From JBBQKI01 sp038326725 (lineage in GTDB: Bacteria > Bacteroidota > Bacteroidia > Flavobacteriales > Flavobacteriaceae), in the NCBI GenBank assembly GCA_038326725.1, contig JBBQKI010000064.1, positions 1-7,083 of the forward strand: a stretch of DNA of 7,083 nt. The letters run 5' to 3'. The notes beneath the pieces were generated by a model. It was not told the origin of the DNA. It did not search any database and worked only from the letters and a program-made list of their open reading frames with translations. Position 1 is the first letter of the stretch. The number at the start of each line of letters is the position of its first letter. This document shows positions 5,577 to 7,083 of the stretch, piece after piece. The position numbers were made by a program, and so were the translations under genes.

Positions 5577-6560
5577 TCATTTTCCATTTAATCCTTCCTG
5601 CACCAGCACATCAAAAAACTCTGTCAAGGTCATGCCGGCATCGCGGGCCTGTTTGGGAATAATGCTTTCTTTGGACAGCCCCGGGGTGGTGTTGATTTCG
5701 ATGAAAAAGGGTACCCCTTTTTGAAGGATAAAATCACTGCGAGTAACGCCCTTCATATTTAAAAAACGGTAAATATTCATGGCCATCTGTTGCGCTCGCT
5801 CCGTTTCCTCTTCGGAAATGCGGGCGGGAGTTATTTCCTGAGACTTCCCAAGATATTTGGCTTCGTAATCAAAAAAATCGTTTTCAGAAACTATTTCGGT
5901 AACGGGCAAGGCGGTTATTACGCCTTCTTTTAAATAAACCCCCACTGAGACCTCGGGGCCTTTAAGGGCGGTTTCAATGATGATTTCGTGGTCTTCCGCA
6001 AAGGCTTTTTCTATAGCGGGCAACAGTTCTTCCAAATCATGAACCTTGCTCACTCCAAAACTGGAGCCCGAGCGGTTGGGTTTTACAAAGCAGGGCAGCC
6101 CCACTTTCTTTACTATTTCTGCCGGGTTTATTTCATTTCCCTTATTTAAATACCACGAATTGGCACATTTCACCCCAAAGGTTTTAAGTACCGAAAGGCA
6201 ATCACGCTTGTTAAAGCTCAATGCCGCTTGGTAATATCCGGTGCTGGTTTGTGGAATCCCCAACAATTCCAAATAAGCCTGAAGTTTGCCATCTTCGCCC
6301 GGCGTACCGTGGATGGTGTTGAATACCACATCAGGTTTTACGGTCCCCGCCTCAGTTGAAAAGGTGAAATCGGCTTTGTTCAAGGGAGATTTGCTCCCGC
6401 TTTCACTAACATAATCCCAGCCGGTTTTAAGGATGTGCACGGCGTACACATTATATTTCTCTCGGTCCAGGTATTCGCACACCACGGCCCCGCTGTTCAG
6501 GGAAATCTGATATTCGCTGGAATAGCCGCCCATCAACACGGCCACATTGATTTTTGCCAT
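5577..6560 (-). CDS. ddl: D-alanine--D-alanine ligase
   Basis: A cytoplasmic ATP-grasp ligase that joins two D-alanines for the peptidoglycan pentapeptide. Seen in the 327 residues: GGYSSEYQISLNSG (11-24) with the D-Ala-binding Glu16; HGTPGEDGKLQAYLELLGIP (84-103); the ATP-grasp glycine loop KPNRSGSSFGVSKV (160-173); the omega loop FFDYEAKY (229-236); TRSDF (273-277) with the catalytic Arg274; and the metal-binding EINTTPG (288-294). Tyr236 corresponds by alignment to Tyr216 of E. coli DdlB, where Tyr goes with D-Ala-D-Ala and not with D-Ala-D-lactate specificity. Phe stands two residues before the omega-loop Tyr, where E. coli DdlB has Tyr. The length is normal. A TATTTTTG box 28 bases upstream may be its promoter, and coaD follows downstream. 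Confidence 0.97.
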   Translation of the reverse strand: MAKINVAVLMGGYSSEYQISLNSGAVVCEYLDREKYNVYAVHILKTGWDYVSESGSKSPLNKADFTFSTEAGTVKPDVVFNTIHGTPGEDGKLQAYLELLGIPQTSTGYYQAALSFNKRDCLSVLKTFGVKCANSWYLNKGNEINPAEIVKKVGLPCFVKPNRSGSSFGVSKVHDLEELLPAIEKAFAEDHEIIIETALKGPEVSVGVYLKEGVITALPVTEIVSENDFFDYEAKYLGKSQEITPARISEEETERAQQMAMNIYRFLNMKGVTRSDFILQKGVPFFIEINTTPGLSKESIIPKQARDAGMTLTEFFDVLVQEGLNGK

Positions 6561-6587
6561 AACAAATAATTAAAAGCTACGTTTAAA

Positions 6588-6595
6588 CAAAAATA
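6588..6595 (-). promoter_or_regulatory. Candidate -7 box for ddl
   Basis: On the minus strand this reads TATTTTTG, a full match to the Bacteroidota -7 consensus TAnnTTTG, 27 bases before the ddl ATG. The best -33 partner at an acceptable distance (TTAG, 21 bases upstream) matches only three of four bases, so the call rests on the -7 box and its position. Confidence 0.5.
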
Positions 6596-6632
6596 TCACT
6601 AAAGGATGGAACGGTACTAACTTTAGGTTTTA

Positions 6633-6640
6633 TATTTTTG
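6633..6640 (+). promoter_or_regulatory. Candidate -7 box for the PASTA-protein gene
   Basis: TATTTTTG on the plus strand matches TAnnTTTG fully and would give a leader of about 100 bases before the ATG at 6748. No TTG or TTTG lies 17-23 bases upstream. T-rich DNA makes chance matches likely, so this is tentative. With the box at 6588-6595 it would make the gap a divergent promoter region. Confidence 0.4.
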
Positions 6641-6747
6641 GGGCGGAAGTGGAGCGATTTAGGATTTCAGCTTTCAATTTTACGTAAGCCTTCTAAGAAT
6701 AAACCATCAACATGCAACTCAATAATCATAGCAATAAAAAATAAAGA

Positions 6748-7083
6748 ATGACTTTTTTCGGTTTCCTTACCACCAAAACCTTTCTAAAGCAATTGCTTAT
6801 TGCCTTTGCGGCCATACTGGTGCTTTCTTTACTCATAATGTGGTGGCTGCGCTTTAGCACCAATCATAATCAAAAAATAGAAGTTCCAACCCTTTCCAAA
6901 ATGTCCTTGGACAAGGTGGAAGATATGTTGGACGAGATGGATCTGCGTTATGAAATTTTGGATTCCGCCAACTTTAATCCCGATTATCCCAAATTTTCGG
7001 TAATAGAACAAATTCCTAAGCCGGGCAAATTTGTAAAAGAGGACCGCAAGATATACCTTACCCTTAACCCTTCCGGCTACCGC
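6748..7083 (+). CDS. Membrane-anchored PASTA-domain protein (partial, 3' end outside window)
   Basis: The first 112 codons are in frame to the right edge. Residues about 14-34 (KQLLIAFAAILVLSLLIMWW) form one membrane segment, with the C-terminal part expected in the periplasm. Residues about 45-110 form a PASTA domain: the opening VPTLSKMSLDKVEDML, a central RYEILDS, then the IEQIPKPGKFVKEDRKIYLTLN ending (given here as VIEQIPKPGKF at 85-95 and KIYLTLN at 101-107). PASTA domains bind muropeptides or beta-lactams in kinases and penicillin-binding proteins; here no kinase or transpeptidase domain precedes it. In Bacteroidota such a gene often lies between ddl and an RluA-family pseudouridine synthase, which fits this position. 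A cell-wall role is inferred from the domain and the divergent ddl. Further PASTA repeats may follow beyond the edge. Confidence 0.88.
   Translation, partial: MTFFGFLTTKTFLKQLLIAFAAILVLSLLIMWWLRFSTNHNQKIEVPTLSKMSLDKVEDMLDEMDLRYEILDSANFNPDYPKFSVIEQIPKPGKFVKEDRKIYLTLNPSGYR

Overview
The window looks like the core chromosome of a member of the Bacteroidota, most likely the family Flavobacteriaceae. The evidence is the moderate-to-low GC content, starts without a clear Shine-Dalgarno sequence, promoters of the form TTG/TTTG-N17-19-TAnnTTTG, the eukaryote/archaeal-type prolyl-tRNA synthetase, a FadL-like outer-membrane barrel, and the neighbourhood coaD-ddl-PASTA protein. I see no phage, transposon, CRISPR or plasmid sequence. 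Most of the window is housekeeping DNA, and I found no convincing new multi-gene system.

Left part (1-2836): the probable last 23 codons of a plus-strand gene are followed by a strong hairpin terminator. Two minus-strand envelope genes come next, probably one transcript: first (upstream, at 2836) a lipoprotein of extreme composition and unknown function, then 37 bases later an OmpP1/FadL-family outer-membrane barrel.

Middle (2837-5019): proS reads rightward from a good Bacteroidota-type promoter. A second strong promoter drives two tandem but clearly diverged tRNA-Glu(UUC) genes and then rpsT (ribosomal protein S20), so this stretch is devoted to translation. A symmetric hairpin at 4987-5019 ends rpsT from the left and coaD from the right.

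Right part (5029-7083): ddl and coaD read leftward and may form one operon, giving D-Ala-D-Ala for peptidoglycan and the penultimate step of coenzyme A synthesis. Divergent from ddl is the start of a membrane-anchored PASTA-domain protein that runs off the window edge; the 187-base gap between them carries a TAnnTTTG box on each strand.

The points most worth a second look are the diverged tRNA-Glu pair (compensatory stem changes, an altered 15-48 pair, and A32/G37 in the second copy), the acidic/aromatic-glycine/basic three-block lipoprotein, and the repeats in the tRNA promoter.
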